Assembly: GCF_011290365.1 (NCBI RefSeq)
Contig: NZ_CP049786.1
Location: forward strand, 2,046,001-2,110,000
Reading direction: 5' to 3'
DNA: 64,000 bases
From: Leclercia sp. 29361
Lineage (GTDB): Bacteria; Pseudomonadota; Gammaproteobacteria; Enterobacterales; Enterobacteriaceae
Shown here: piece by piece, positions 10,500 through 17,904 of the stretch
Layout: each line of letters starts with the position of its first letter
How positions within the stretch are numbered: the stretch's first letter is position 1
The notes under the pieces: generated by a model
Seen by the model: only the letters and a program-made list of their open reading frames with translations
Told to the model about the DNA's origin: nothing
Database searches by the model: none
Position numbers and translations under genes: made by a program

Positions 10500-11308
10500 A
10501 CCGCTCCCGGATGCAGCGGGTTGAGCACCTTCTGCAGAAAACGCTGGGTGCGCGGATGGGACGGATGCTGAAAGAACTGCTCTGGCGGGGCCACTTCCAG
10601 AATGTGCCCGCCATCGATGAACACCACCCGGTCGGCAATCTCCCGGGCAAACTGCATCTCATGGGTAACGACAATCATGGTGATCCCGCTGTGGGCGAGG
10701 GCTTTCATCACCAGCAGCACTTCGCCAATCATCTCGGGGTCGAGAGCCGAGGTGGGCTCATCAAACAGGATGATCTGCGGGGAGGAGGCCAGCGCCCGGG
10801 CGATTGCCACCCGCTGCTGCTGCCCGCCGGACAGCGCCTCGGGGTAGTGGTCGGCTTTGTCCGCCAGGCCCACCTGCGCCAGTAGCGCTTCGGCGCGGGT
10901 GTCGGCCTCGGCGGGCCGCCAGCCGTGCACGTGCTTCAGCGCCAGGGCGATGTTTTGCCGCGCCGTCAGATGGCTGTAGAGATTGAACTGCTGAAAGACA
11001 AACCCGACCCGGCTGCGCAACTGCCGCAACGCCTGGCGGGAGAGCTGACGCGTCGATTTGCCGTCGATCAGGATGTCGCCGGAGGTCAGGGTTTCCAGCT
11101 GATTGATAAGGCGGATCAGCGTCGATTTACCGGAGCCCGACGGCCCGAGAATAGCCACCACTTCTCCGGGCGTGACGCTGAGGTTGATGCCCTTCAGCAC
11201 CGGACGATCGCCGTAGCGTTTTGCCACCTCTGAAAAGGTGACGCTGGCCTGCGCCAGATGTGAAAAATCCGCGGCAGGTGCCGCGGAGCGTGAGAATAAA
11301 CCTGACAT
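10496..11308 (-). CDS. Polar amino acid ABC transporter ATPase
   Basis: A 270-residue GlnQ/HisP-type ATPase. Walker A is GPSGSGKST, signature LSGGQQQR, Walker [14 protein letters not shown] and switch VVTHEMQFA. The first 24 residues or so extend beyond the usual GlnQ start. The gene starts 1 base after the binding-protein stop, so translation is probably coupled. Confidence 0.92.
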   Translation of the reverse strand: MSGLFSRSAAPAADFSHLAQASVTFSEVAKRYGDRPVLKGINLSVTPGEVVAILGPSGSGKSTLIRLINQLETLTSGDILIDGKSTRQLSRQALRQLRSRVGFVFQQFNLYSHLTARQNIALALKHVHGWRPAEADTRAEALLAQVGLADKADHYPEALSGGQQQRVAIARALASSPQIILFDEPTSALDPEMIGEVLLVMKALAHSGITMIVVTHEMQFAREIADRVVFIDGGHILEVAPPEQFFQHPSHPRTQRFLQKVLNPLHPGAV

Positions 11309-11309
11309 C

Positions 11310-12128
11310 TTACTGGGCTTCTATTTTAAAGGCGCGAGGCTGCGGGGAGGGGGTCTGCGGTCCAAACCAGACATCGTAGATCTTCGCCGCCTCGCCGTTG
11401 CTCTCCAGCTTCACAAGCTCGTCGTTCACCACTTTCAGCAGCGCGGTTTCGCCCTTCTTCACCCCGACGCCGATCTCCTCCTTACTCAGCAGGTCAGGAA
11501 GAATTTTAAAGTTCGCTTTGTCCGGCGCCTGGGCCAGCAGCCCCGCCAGAATGGTGCTGTCCTGGGTGATGGCCTGCACGTTGCCGTTGCGCAACGCCGT
11601 CAGCGCCAGCGGGATATCGTCATAGGAGAGCACACGGGACTGCGGAAAACGCTGATGCAGCGCCTGCTCCCCGGTGGTGCCCTTTACCGCCCCGATCCGC
11701 GCCTTGCTATAGGCATCCAGTTTATCCGCTCCTTTGGCCGGAACCAGGAACTGCTGCCCGGTCACGAAATAGGGGGTGGAAAAATCGATCACCTGCGCGC
11801 GCTCCGGGGTGATGGTGATATCCGCCACGATCAGATCCGCCTTGCCCGACTGCAGCAGCGGAATGCGGTTAGCCGGGTTAGTGGCGACCAGCTCCAGCTT
11901 GACCCCGAGCGTTTTGGCTAATGCTTTAGCGAAATCCACGTCATAGCCGACGATCTCGTGGCTTTTGGCATCCACCGAGCCAAACGGCGGGTTGGCATCA
12001 AAGGTGGCGACTTTCACCACCCCCGCCGCCTTGATATCGGCCAGTTGATCTGCCTGCGCCTGACCAGAAACAATCCCGCCTGCGGCCAACAAACTAAGTG
12101 CCAGCGCCAGTTTTGTCTGTATTGCCAT
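11310..12128 (-). CDS. Amino acid ABC transporter binding protein
   Basis: Periplasmic solute-binding protein (SBP_bac_3 family), 272 residues from the ATG at 12128. That start is preceded by AGAGGAACTT and is followed at once by a signal peptide ([18 protein letters not shown]...AQA); starting further upstream would put 36 unlikely residues before it. The mature part has the family pattern: [29 protein letters not shown], then [19 protein letters not shown]. It is the first gene of the importer operon. Confidence 0.92.
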   Translation of the reverse strand: MAIQTKLALALSLLAAGGIVSGQAQADQLADIKAAGVVKVATFDANPPFGSVDAKSHEIVGYDVDFAKALAKTLGVKLELVATNPANRIPLLQSGKADLIVADITITPERAQVIDFSTPYFVTGQQFLVPAKGADKLDAYSKARIGAVKGTTGEQALHQRFPQSRVLSYDDIPLALTALRNGNVQAITQDSTILAGLLAQAPDKANFKILPDLLSKEEIGVGVKKGETALLKVVNDELVKLESNGEAAKIYDVWFGPQTPSPQPRAFKIEAQ

Positions 12129-12290
12129 AAGTTCCTCTGAGTCTGTTTTTTGTTTTGTCCTGTTACGCTCCCATAACCGACCCCGACCGCCAAATGCCAA
12201 TATCGTCTTTACTATTGCCGGAATCGGCATTTCCACCGCGGGCAGATTGCTGGTTTACTGCATCCAGGCTGAACAGATGAGGAACAGGCA

Positions 12291-12452
12291 ATGGGCAAAC
12301 TGATGAGTACGTTACGGCGGTTTTTTGCCGCAAAACCGGAAGAGAACAGCGCGCAGCGTATTATTGAATCCATTTTGCCGGTTGCCAGCCTGTATGGCGT
12401 GGACATCGCCAATATCGATCCGGAGTGGTTCCATGAGCAAACGCAACGCTGA
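12291..12452 (+). CDS. Small phage-like protein, 53 residues
   Basis: An intact short reading frame with ribosome binding site GAGGAACAGGCA before its ATG, encoding MGKLMSTLRRFFAAKPEENS... and ending EWFHEQTQR. Its composition (SILPVASLYGVDIANIDPEW) looks like real protein and not chance, and it overlaps the next gene by 20 bases in the style of phage gene clusters. I do not recognise the family. It opens the foreign segment that runs to about 15022. Confidence 0.5.
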   Translation: MGKLMSTLRRFFAAKPEENSAQRIIESILPVASLYGVDIANIDPEWFHEQTQR

Positions 12453-12714
12453 ACACCGCCATGTGCGGGAAACTTACTGGAACGAGGTGTGCGTTCTTCC
12501 GCGCACGCCCCGCCACCAGTATTGGTATCGCTATATCGCCACAGCGGGTAACTTCGCGCTGGCACCGCCGAAAGAGTATGCCTACCCCAAAATCAAAAAC
12601 CCAAAACTTCGAGGTGTCGCGTGTAAGCACGTTATCCACGCGCTCACCAGGTTGCAGTCGTCCAGCTGGCAGCTTAGTATCGCCCGCGCCTTACAGAGGC
12701 TGCGGCGCAAATAG
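12433..12714 (+). CDS. Phage-like hypothetical protein, 93 residues
   Basis: Starts at ATG 12433 inside the previous gene and reads MSKRNAEHRHVRETYWNEV. It is basic, with aromatic-rich YWYRYIA, and has a C-terminal segment NPKLRGVACKHVIHALTRL in which Cys and His spacing suggests a metal-binding remnant seen in some phage structural proteins. That link is from memory and weak. The start inside the upstream gene and the 16-base gap to the next one suggest an operon from a phage or other mobile element. Confidence 0.5.
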   Translation: MSKRNAEHRHVRETYWNEVCVLPRTPRHQYWYRYIATAGNFALAPPKEYAYPKIKNPKLRGVACKHVIHALTRLQSSSWQLSIARALQRLRRK

Positions 12715-12730
12715 CTTTTAGGGATGATAA

Positions 12731-13249
12731 GTGCCGTACCACACGCATTTCGGCAAATCAGAAGAAAAGGAGTTTAGCCGTAACCGTAACGCTAAAACGA
12801 ACGTTGTAGCGGCAAAGCGTGAATGGGATATCTATCAAAGACGTCAAGCCGCCTTGAGCTCAAAGCTTGCCAGGGACTCTGGCAAAATAGAGCAGCTCAG
12901 AACGCAGTTAACCAAAGCCAGAAAACTCTCTGATAACCAGAAGAAGCGTGCCGCCGACAAAGAGGCAGCGTTAAAGAAAGAGAAAGAAAATAACAAGATG
13001 CAGAAGCAGCAGTCGTTTATTGACGCTCTGGTGATGACTGGAACACCACCGGTGCAGGCAGAAAAGATGTTTATGGAATATGTTAAAAGGTGGCGTATGA
13101 TACGCCACTTATGCTTACTCATTAGCAGCGGTAGTTATTTCACCTTCTGGTGTTTTCAATTCCCCCTTTGTTTCATAATAATCAACAAATGCTTTAATGC
13201 CAAAAAACAACTGTCTTCTATGTTCCTGAGGCTGGGTGTTTTTCTTTGA
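12731..13249 (+). pseudogene. Coiled-coil phage-like protein, probably 3' disrupted
   Basis: GTG start at 12731 after the preceding gene. Residues about 25-100 are strongly charged and helical (REWDIYQRRQAALSSKLARD..., KKRAADKEAALKKEKENNK), predicted coiled coil, followed by QQSFIDALVMTGTPPVQAEK. After about residue 120 (base 13090) the frame crosses a terminator hairpin and then runs antisense into the gene at 13115, giving a hydrophobic tail that does not look native. I infer that the original 3' end was lost when the neighbouring segment was joined. Confidence 0.45.
13085..13110 (-). terminator. Terminator of the orphan membrane protein gene
   Basis: On the minus strand an 8-bp perfect stem (GTGGCGTA / TACGCCAC) with a 3-base loop is followed by CTTTTAA. 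It lies 5-25 bases past the stop at 13115. Confidence 0.7.
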
Positions 13250-13732
13250 CATGGTTGCGTTTTGCATTTCTAATAAATTGATTCTATTTAAAAGATTATC
13301 TGCCTTGTTTGTTTTTGTAACAAGCTTGATTCGCAGGTCTTGAAATTCATCTTCAACCTCAAGATCAGCTTTTCTGTCTGCTCGCCTAATTTTAGCAAAC
13401 CTTTTGGCTGTAACCTTTGAAATCCAATATGTTACAAAAGGAGTTAAAGCTGATGCAAGGGTGCCAAATAGGATTGGCAAGCCGAAATGGGCAAACCAAG
13501 CCGGAAGCATATAGTCGAACCACATTTGACTTGTAAAGATAATAGACAATGTATAAAAAATATCTTCATTTGATTTGAATAGAATTAATATCTCCTGCCA
13601 GTTTATCAATAGGAAAGAAACTAAAATATAAAAATATATTTTATTGAAAATCTTATCTTTTATTGCCTCTGACAGAGACTGGTTTGGACTAAGAGCCTTT
13701 TCATTCCCTGGCTTTATTTCTTCGTCTGACAT
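13115..13732 (-). CDS. Orphan two-pass membrane protein with coiled coil
   Basis: A 205-residue protein of no family I recognise. Hydrophobic segments at about 32-50 (IYFYILVSFLLINW) and 80-105 (HFGLPILFGTLASALTPFV) suggest two membrane passes; in between is DIFYTLSIIFTSQMWFDY. After that comes a basic, then heptad-like region (FAKIRRADRKADLEVEDEFQDLR) to about 165. The gene is clearly more AT-rich than its surroundings and sits directly downstream of higA on the same strand, with a 14-bp hairpin between. A small membrane protein beside a toxin-antitoxin pair in a mobile remnant could be a phage-defence effector or an exclusion protein; that is inference from context only. Confidence 0.6.
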   Translation of the reverse strand: MSDEEIKPGNEKALSPNQSLSEAIKDKIFNKIYFYILVSFLLINWQEILILFKSNEDIFYTLSIIFTSQMWFDYMLPAWFAHFGLPILFGTLASALTPFVTYWISKVTAKRFAKIRRADRKADLEVEDEFQDLRIKLVTKTNKADNLLNRINLLEMQNATMSKKNTQPQEHRRQLFFGIKAFVDYYETKGELKTPEGEITTAANE

Positions 13733-13761
13733 GGAAGTTTCCTTACATATGAAATCTAACC

Positions 13762-13793
13762 ATAACTAAATCACCTGATGGTGATTTAGTTAT
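13762..13793 (-). terminator. Hairpin between higA and the membrane protein gene
   Basis: A perfect 14-bp inverted repeat (ATAACTAAATCACC / GGTGATTTAGTTAT) with a 4-base loop lies 10 bases after the higA stop. It has no good T run on the minus strand, so it may end, pause or process the higBA transcript before the membrane protein gene. Confidence 0.6.
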
Positions 13794-13802
13794 ATCTTTC
13801 GG

Positions 13803-14222
13803 TTATAGGAACCACTCAGGTTTTACACCGAAACGCGCGGAAAGTGCTTTTATGTGGGTGATAGTTAACGAGCGCTGCCCTGACAGGATTTGGCTAACCA
13901 ATGATTTAGATCCAATCTCATCCTTAAGGTCTGAGTAAGACAGCTTGTGCTGGTCAATCAAGGTTCGCAGCAGTGCAACGCCGACCGGCATTTCGGCGAT
14001 AGCTTTGTTGAATTCAGCGAAACGAGGGCTGTTATCTTCATAGTCGGCAATCTTGCTCGCCAGGAAGTCAATAAGTGGGTTCTCGTCGTCGTTCTCGATC
14101 AGGTAGTCCACCAGCTCCATCGCTTCGCGATAATCGCTTTCGGACGAACTGCCCCCCAGGAAGGGGACAGCAGCTACGAGTTGTTTGGTTGCTTCAATGG
14201 CTTTTGCAGTGTCGGTAATCAT
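13803..14222 (-). CDS. higA: HigA-type antitoxin
   Basis: A 139-residue antitoxin homologous to E. coli K-12 HigA (138 residues): MELVDYLIENDDENPLIDFLASKI in the N-terminal half and a C-terminal XRE-type helix-turn-helix (SYSDLKDEIGSKSLVSQILSG). It neutralises HigB and represses its own promoter by DNA binding. Its ATG overlaps the higB stop in ATGA, the toxin-first order typical of hig loci. Two matching palindromes upstream of higB are the likely operators. Confidence 0.9.
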   Translation of the reverse strand: MITDTAKAIEATKQLVAAVPFLGGSSSESDYREAMELVDYLIENDDENPLIDFLASKIADYEDNSPRFAEFNKAIAEMPVGVALLRTLIDQHKLSYSDLKDEIGSKSLVSQILSGQRSLTITHIKALSARFGVKPEWFL

Positions 14223-14530
14223 TCTTTGTTCTCCCTGTAATAGCGGGTCAACTTGTCGTAATCAGCGTGGGTTGCGATGTGCTTCACATAGAAGCGCTTA
14301 TTCACGAAATTGATATAGGCGATAACCCTCAAGTTGTTGCCCCCTACATCCAAAACCCACCACTTATTCCGGTACTTAAAATTATCCAGGCTCGGTATCA
14401 GAGTTCGCATCTCAGCTGGAGAAGAGAAGTCCGTCTCGCGCACTACGCGGTACAGCGCCCGAATGGCTAACGAATCGTTGGGATATTGCTTTGCCGCTTC
14501 CTCAAAAGGTTCTTTTGAAATTACGTGCAT
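14219..14530 (-). CDS. higB: HigB-type toxin mRNA interferase
   Basis: A 103-residue RelE-superfamily toxin that cleaves mRNA on the ribosome. It aligns with E. coli HigB (104 residues) in the core PSLDNFKYRNKWWVLDVGGNNLRVIAYI and the C-terminal HIATHADYDKL, which carries the conserved catalytic His and Tyr. Toxin comes first and antitoxin second in the operon. Both genes look complete, so the module is probably functional. Confidence 0.92.
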   Translation of the reverse strand: MHVISKEPFEEAAKQYPNDSLAIRALYRVVRETDFSSPAEMRTLIPSLDNFKYRNKWWVLDVGGNNLRVIAYINFVNKRFYVKHIATHADYDKLTRYYRENKE

Positions 14531-14548
14531 CTTGCGGTCGTTCCATCC

Positions 14549-14603
14549 GTTTACATTATGTGAACATGATACAACTGCCCTTTGCTGTTTACAATATGTG
14601 AAC
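14549..14603 (-). promoter_or_regulatory. higBA promoter with two HigA operators
   Basis: Two 17-base near-palindromes, GTTTACATTATGTGAAC (14549-14565) and GTTTACAATATGTGAAC (14587-14603), are identical at 16 of 17 positions and lie 38 bases apart. On the minus strand a promoter fits exactly between and into them: -35 TTGTAA (14594-14589) inside the distal copy, a 17-base spacer, and -10 TATCAT (14571-14566) touching the proximal copy, which would cover the start site. This is the layout expected for autorepression. Confidence 0.78.
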
Positions 14604-14666
14604 GCTAATTTTGCATTTCACAACCTCGCCAAAATCCCTACTTAACCTGAACAGAGTGGACCTTGA

Positions 14667-15022
14667 GGGCATACGGGCTGTTTTGATGCGTGGCTAACCG
14701 ACGAGTTAGGCCATAAGCGAGAGGAACCAGCAAATGACAGCACCCAGGCAGAAGCGACAACGCCGACAGAAGAAAATACAGGAGGTGACTCAGAGGCAAA
14801 GCCTGAACACTCCATCTCGTTCAGCAACCTGGAAGCGTCAACATCCTCCGTGAGGCTGATCCTGATGATAGTGGTGATCTCGCTGGTGGTTATGGCGAAA
14901 CAGCTGATAATGAGCCTGATGTAGCATCTCTTCCCGCTTCTCTGGCAGCTCGTGAGCAAAATACCCAACTCAAGCTGGACGCTAACATCCAAAAATCTCC
15001 GCAAGTTTTGTCCCCGGCTTAG
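14667..15022 (+). pseudogene. Frameshifted acidic protein fragment
   Basis: Two open stretches on the plus strand read as one protein with a frame change near 14840. The first gives DAWLTDELGHKREEPANDST and an acidic, Thr/Glu-rich continuation ending FSNLEAS; the second continues NILREADPDDSGDLAGGYGE and ends QKSPQVLSPA with stop TAG at 15020-15022. There is no clear start. The composition resembles acidic linker regions of phage proteins, but I do not recognise it. It ends 47 bases before the kinase gene. Bases 14604-14666 hold nothing I can identify. Confidence 0.5.
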
Positions 15023-15069
15023 CTTCCTGCTAAGGTCTCTGGCGTCCTTTACCAGCGCCAGTTAACTAA

Positions 15070-16398
15070 ATGAACAGCCGAAAATTTTTAAAACGTGGGC
15101 TTCTGATCTGGCTGATTGCCTGTCTACTGAGCAGCGTGCTGCTGTATGCCGAACAGATCCGCCGTCAGTACTGGGATCTGGACCGGGCGTTTGCCACCGC
15201 CTTTGCTGAAACCGGAGCGGTCCTCACCCAGAATGAGTCGGTGCTGCCCCTGTTGAATGGCGATGAAAATCTGGCCGCGCTGCGTAAAAAATTCCCGCAA
15301 ATACGCGACCTGCAAAAGACCCAGGGGCGCGCCCTCGACGCCGCGCGGGTTGAACCCGTGGGCGACACGCAATACTGGCTCTATAACCCCTGGCGTCAGA
15401 TCCGGGTGCTGATCGATACCCGGTCGGTGATCGGTGCCTGGCCGCACTTTACCCGCCTCAGTCTGGATCTGCGCGGCGACGCATCGCCTCCCTCCGAAGA
15501 GGCCTTCTGGCACTGGCAGCGGCAGTTCCCCCAGCACACTCAACCCTTTATCCTGCGGGCCGAGGCCCGACCGGCGTGGCTGAACGTTGCCCCGATGCCG
15601 TTTGTGTTGCTCTGGCTGGGATGGGCCGGGGTGATTGCGGCGGGTGGGGTGATCCTCTGGCAGCGTAAGCAGCGCCAGAACGCCGACCAGCGCGCCCGCT
15701 ACTATCAGCATGCCCGGCTCAATACCCTGGGGGAGATCACCGCCGGGATCGTGCATGAGATTAACCAGCCCCTGACGGCGGTGCAGACCTGGATCCAGGG
15801 GGCCCAGCGCCAGCTGCATCAGGGCAATCCCGAGGCGGTGTCTCAGGCCCTCGGCTCGGCGCTGGTACAGACCCAGCGGATAGCCGAGCTGCTGACCCGC
15901 TTTCGCGAACATGTCACCGAGGAGAGAGTGGACCTGGACGAGGTGGATCTGGCCAGCTGCTGGCAGCAGGTCGGCAACTTGCTGGAGCACGAGCGCACCG
16001 CCCGACATATTCGTCTCACCCATGATTTCGCCCCCGATGCCCGCACGCTCTGCGCCGATCGGCTGTGGCTGGAGCAGGTACTGCACAACCTCCTCAGCAA
16101 CGCCATCCAGGCGCAGCGGGAGCGGGCGGCGGGCTGGGTGCATATCCACAGCCAGCGCAGCGGCGAATTTATCCAAATAGAGATCACTGACGGCGGGCCG
16201 GGCTTTACCCCGGAGGCCTTACTCAACGCTTTTATGCCCTTTTACAGCGGGCGGCAGGGCGGCATCGGCCTGGGCATGACCTTAACCGAGTCATTAGTCA
16301 CCAGAATGAATGGCACCCTGACCCTGGATAATGCCCCGCAGGGCGGGGCCAGGGTCCGGTTGCAGTTTGCTTATCACGGGAGTCAGGAAAATGGATAA
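15070..16398 (+). CDS. Membrane sensor histidine kinase
   Basis: A 442-residue kinase: membrane segment at about 10-27, an extracytoplasmic sensor region (28-172), a second segment (177-197), then HisKA with H-box VHEINQPLTA (phospho-acceptor His229), N-box NLLSNAIQAQ, and G-boxes DGGPGF and GIGLGMTL. The ending of the H-box resembles FixL/TtrS/DctB-type kinases. It overlaps the response regulator by 8 bases. The start ATG has no good ribosome binding site and lies just after the mobile remnant, so the original leader may have been replaced. Signal unknown; the downstream HbpS-like secreted protein is a possible partner. Confidence 0.88.
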   Translation: MNSRKFLKRGLLIWLIACLLSSVLLYAEQIRRQYWDLDRAFATAFAETGAVLTQNESVLPLLNGDENLAALRKKFPQIRDLQKTQGRALDAARVEPVGDTQYWLYNPWRQIRVLIDTRSVIGAWPHFTRLSLDLRGDASPPSEEAFWHWQRQFPQHTQPFILRAEARPAWLNVAPMPFVLLWLGWAGVIAAGGVILWQRKQRQNADQRARYYQHARLNTLGEITAGIVHEINQPLTAVQTWIQGAQRQLHQGNPEAVSQALGSALVQTQRIAELLTRFREHVTEERVDLDEVDLASCWQQVGNLLEHERTARHIRLTHDFAPDARTLCADRLWLEQVLHNLLSNAIQAQRERAAGWVHIHSQRSGEFIQIEITDGGPGFTPEALLNAFMPFYSGRQGGIGLGMTLTESLVTRMNGTLTLDNAPQGGARVRLQFAYHGSQENG

Positions 16399-17014
16399 TG
16401 TCATCTGGTTAATTGACGATGATGCCTCGGTCAGGGAGTCGCTGGTTTTTCTGCTCTCCGGGATGCACTGGCGCGTTGAACCTTACGAGAGTATTGCAGC
16501 TTTTACCGCCGCCCACGGCGACGAAAAGGCCCTGACCGGCTGCCTGCTGCTGGACATGCGTATGCCGGGCAAAGGCGGGCTGGCCTGGCTGGAGGAGAGG
16601 GCCTGGCCCTGGCCGCTGCTGCCGGTGATCCTGATGACCGGCCACGGCACTATCGATGCCTGTCGGCGGGCGTTTCATAACGGGGTGTTTGAGTTTTTCA
16701 CCAAGCCGCTGGATGCTGACAAGCTGATCGAATCCATTACCGCCGCGCTGGCGGAGAGCCAGCAGCGGGTGGGGCGCTGGCAGGAGGCCAGACGGGTCAG
16801 AGCGCTGTTTGAGCAGCTCACCGCCCGGGAACTCGAGGTGCTGCTGGCCCTGATGGAAGGGAGCAGTAATAAAGAGGTCGCCGCCCGGCTGAACCTCTCG
16901 CCCCGAACGGTGGAGGCGCACCGCGCCGCGGTGTTCGTCAAGCTGGGGGTCTCCAGCCTGGTACAGGCCATTCGGGAATACGACAAATTGCAATCCGTAG
17001 AACTACCAGGGTAA
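16391..17014 (+). CDS. FixJ-family response regulator
   Basis: A 207-residue regulator. The receiver domain has the acidic pocket D9-D11, the phosphorylation site D55 in LLLDMRMPG, T/S in LMTGHG and the conserved Lys in FFTKPLD. A LuxR-type HTH occupies about 145-190 (LTARELEVLLALMEG, KEVAARLNLSPRTVEAHRAAV). The ATG at 16391 lies inside the kinase stop region and is preceded by GTCAGGAAA. It is the cognate partner of the kinase and may control the gene at 17092. Confidence 0.9.
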   Translation: MDNVIWLIDDDASVRESLVFLLSGMHWRVEPYESIAAFTAAHGDEKALTGCLLLDMRMPGKGGLAWLEERAWPWPLLPVILMTGHGTIDACRRAFHNGVFEFFTKPLDADKLIESITAALAESQQRVGRWQEARRVRALFEQLTARELEVLLALMEGSSNKEVAARLNLSPRTVEAHRAAVFVKLGVSSLVQAIREYDKLQSVELPG

Positions 17015-17041
17015 CTGCGTAATCGACCGAATAACATTTCA

Positions 17042-17059
17042 GTACGCATCTCGGTACGC
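17042..17059 (+). promoter_or_regulatory. Direct repeat upstream of the HbpS-like gene
   Basis: GTACGC occurs at 17042-17047 (as part of AGTACGCATC) and again at 17054-17059 (GGTACGCTGCATC), 12 bases apart, in the short gap between the response regulator and the secreted protein gene. It is a candidate binding site for the regulator; the evidence is only position and repetition. Confidence 0.3.
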
Positions 17060-17091
17060 TGCATCTGTTTCCACTTACCCGAGGATGTGCG

Positions 17092-17574
17092 ATGAAAAAG
17101 TTAATGATGGCAGCAGTGTGTGTAGCCGGGATGGTCAGCGTATCGGCGCACGCCCAGTCCGTGACGCAAAAAAGTCTCTCCCTGACTCAGGCGAACGCTT
17201 TAGCCAGCGCGGCCATTCAGGCCTGTACGAACAAAAATTATCAGGTCAGCGTCACGGTGGTGGATCGTGCCGGGGTGGTTAAAGCGGTTCAGCGCACCGA
17301 CAACGCCGGTCCGCACACCCTGAAAGCCAGCGAGATGAAAGCCTTTACCGCGCTCAGTACCAAAAATGCCTCGGGCAAAGTGATGGAGTCCGCACAAAGC
17401 AATGCGGGGGCACAGAACCTGCGTGATATCCCGGGCCTGCTGCTGCTGGCGGGTGGTTTACCGGTTAAGGAAGGGGATGAAGTGATTGGTGCCATCGGGA
17501 TCGGCGGCGCGCCGGGTGGGCATCTGGATGAAGCCTGCGCCCAGCAAGCAATTGACAGTATGACTACGTCGTAA
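17092..17574 (+). CDS. Secreted GlcG/HbpS-family (DUF336) protein
   Basis: A 160-residue protein with a signal peptide (about 1-22, ending AHA before QSVTQ) and a single GlcG/HbpS domain: ALASAAIQACTNKNYQVSVTVVDRAG, then DNAGPHTLKASEMKAFTA and GDEVIGAIGIGGAPGGHLDE. HbpS of Streptomyces is an extracellular haem-binding protein that modulates the SenS/SenR two-component system. Here a two-component pair lies immediately upstream on the same strand, so an accessory sensing role is plausible. Enzymatic roles are not established for the family. Confidence 0.82.
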   Translation: MKKLMMAAVCVAGMVSVSAHAQSVTQKSLSLTQANALASAAIQACTNKNYQVSVTVVDRAGVVKAVQRTDNAGPHTLKASEMKAFTALSTKNASGKVMESAQSNAGAQNLRDIPGLLLLAGGLPVKEGDEVIGAIGIGGAPGGHLDEACAQQAIDSMTTS

Positions 17575-17595
17575 TAATTAATTGCTACGGGTGTT

Positions 17596-17630
17596 GTAGG
17601 CCGGGTAAGGCGGCAGCCGCCACCCGGCTT
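17596..17630. repeat. REP-like palindromic element
   Basis: GTAGGCCGGGTAAGGCGGCA followed by GCCGCCACCCGGC is a REP (repetitive extragenic palindrome) unit of the type common in Enterobacter and Klebsiella, with an imperfect stem GCCGGGTaaGGCGGC / GCCGCCACCCGGC. It lies between convergent genes, where the trailing TTTTT may also end transcription of the gene at 17092. Confidence 0.8.
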
Positions 17631-17636
17631 TTTACA

Positions 17637-17780
17637 TCAGATCTTGCAGGCGTCACCGCAGTCATCGTCCGCTACAATCGCCTGGGCTTTTTTATCCGCA
17701 TCTTCAAGGCGTTCTGCGTTACGTTCTTCCGCTTCATCCAGCCCGTCAAACACCAGATTGTTGAGATCAATTTCCATCAT
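17637..17780 (-). CDS. Small acidic protein with C-terminal CGDAC motif
   Basis: A 46-47 residue reading frame beginning MMEIDLNNLVFDGLDEAEER and ending DDDCGDACKI. The AGG before the tandem ATGs is better spaced for the second one (17777). On the minus strand a perfect TATAAT -10 lies at 17820-17815, 35 bases upstream of the start. The helical charged middle and the terminal CxxxC resemble small conserved enterobacterial proteins that I cannot name; the two cysteines could bind a metal or be modified. It is convergent with the HbpS-like gene. Confidence 0.6.
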   Translation of the reverse strand: MMEIDLNNLVFDGLDEAEERNAERLEDADKKAQAIVADDDCGDACKI

Positions 17781-17904
17781 TTACCTGCTTTGTTCGGTTT
17801 TTGTTCCAGGTCGTATTATAGAGCAAAACCATAGCCTGAGGCACCCCAGCGCACATAAGGATAATCCTTGCCATACTCATCACTTATCCGACAAAGGAGG
17901 AGTC

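Noticed and set aside
12129..15069. Integrase, attachment repeats or insertion sequence ends for the mobile remnant
   Set aside because: I searched by eye and found no recombinase frame and no convincing direct repeats.
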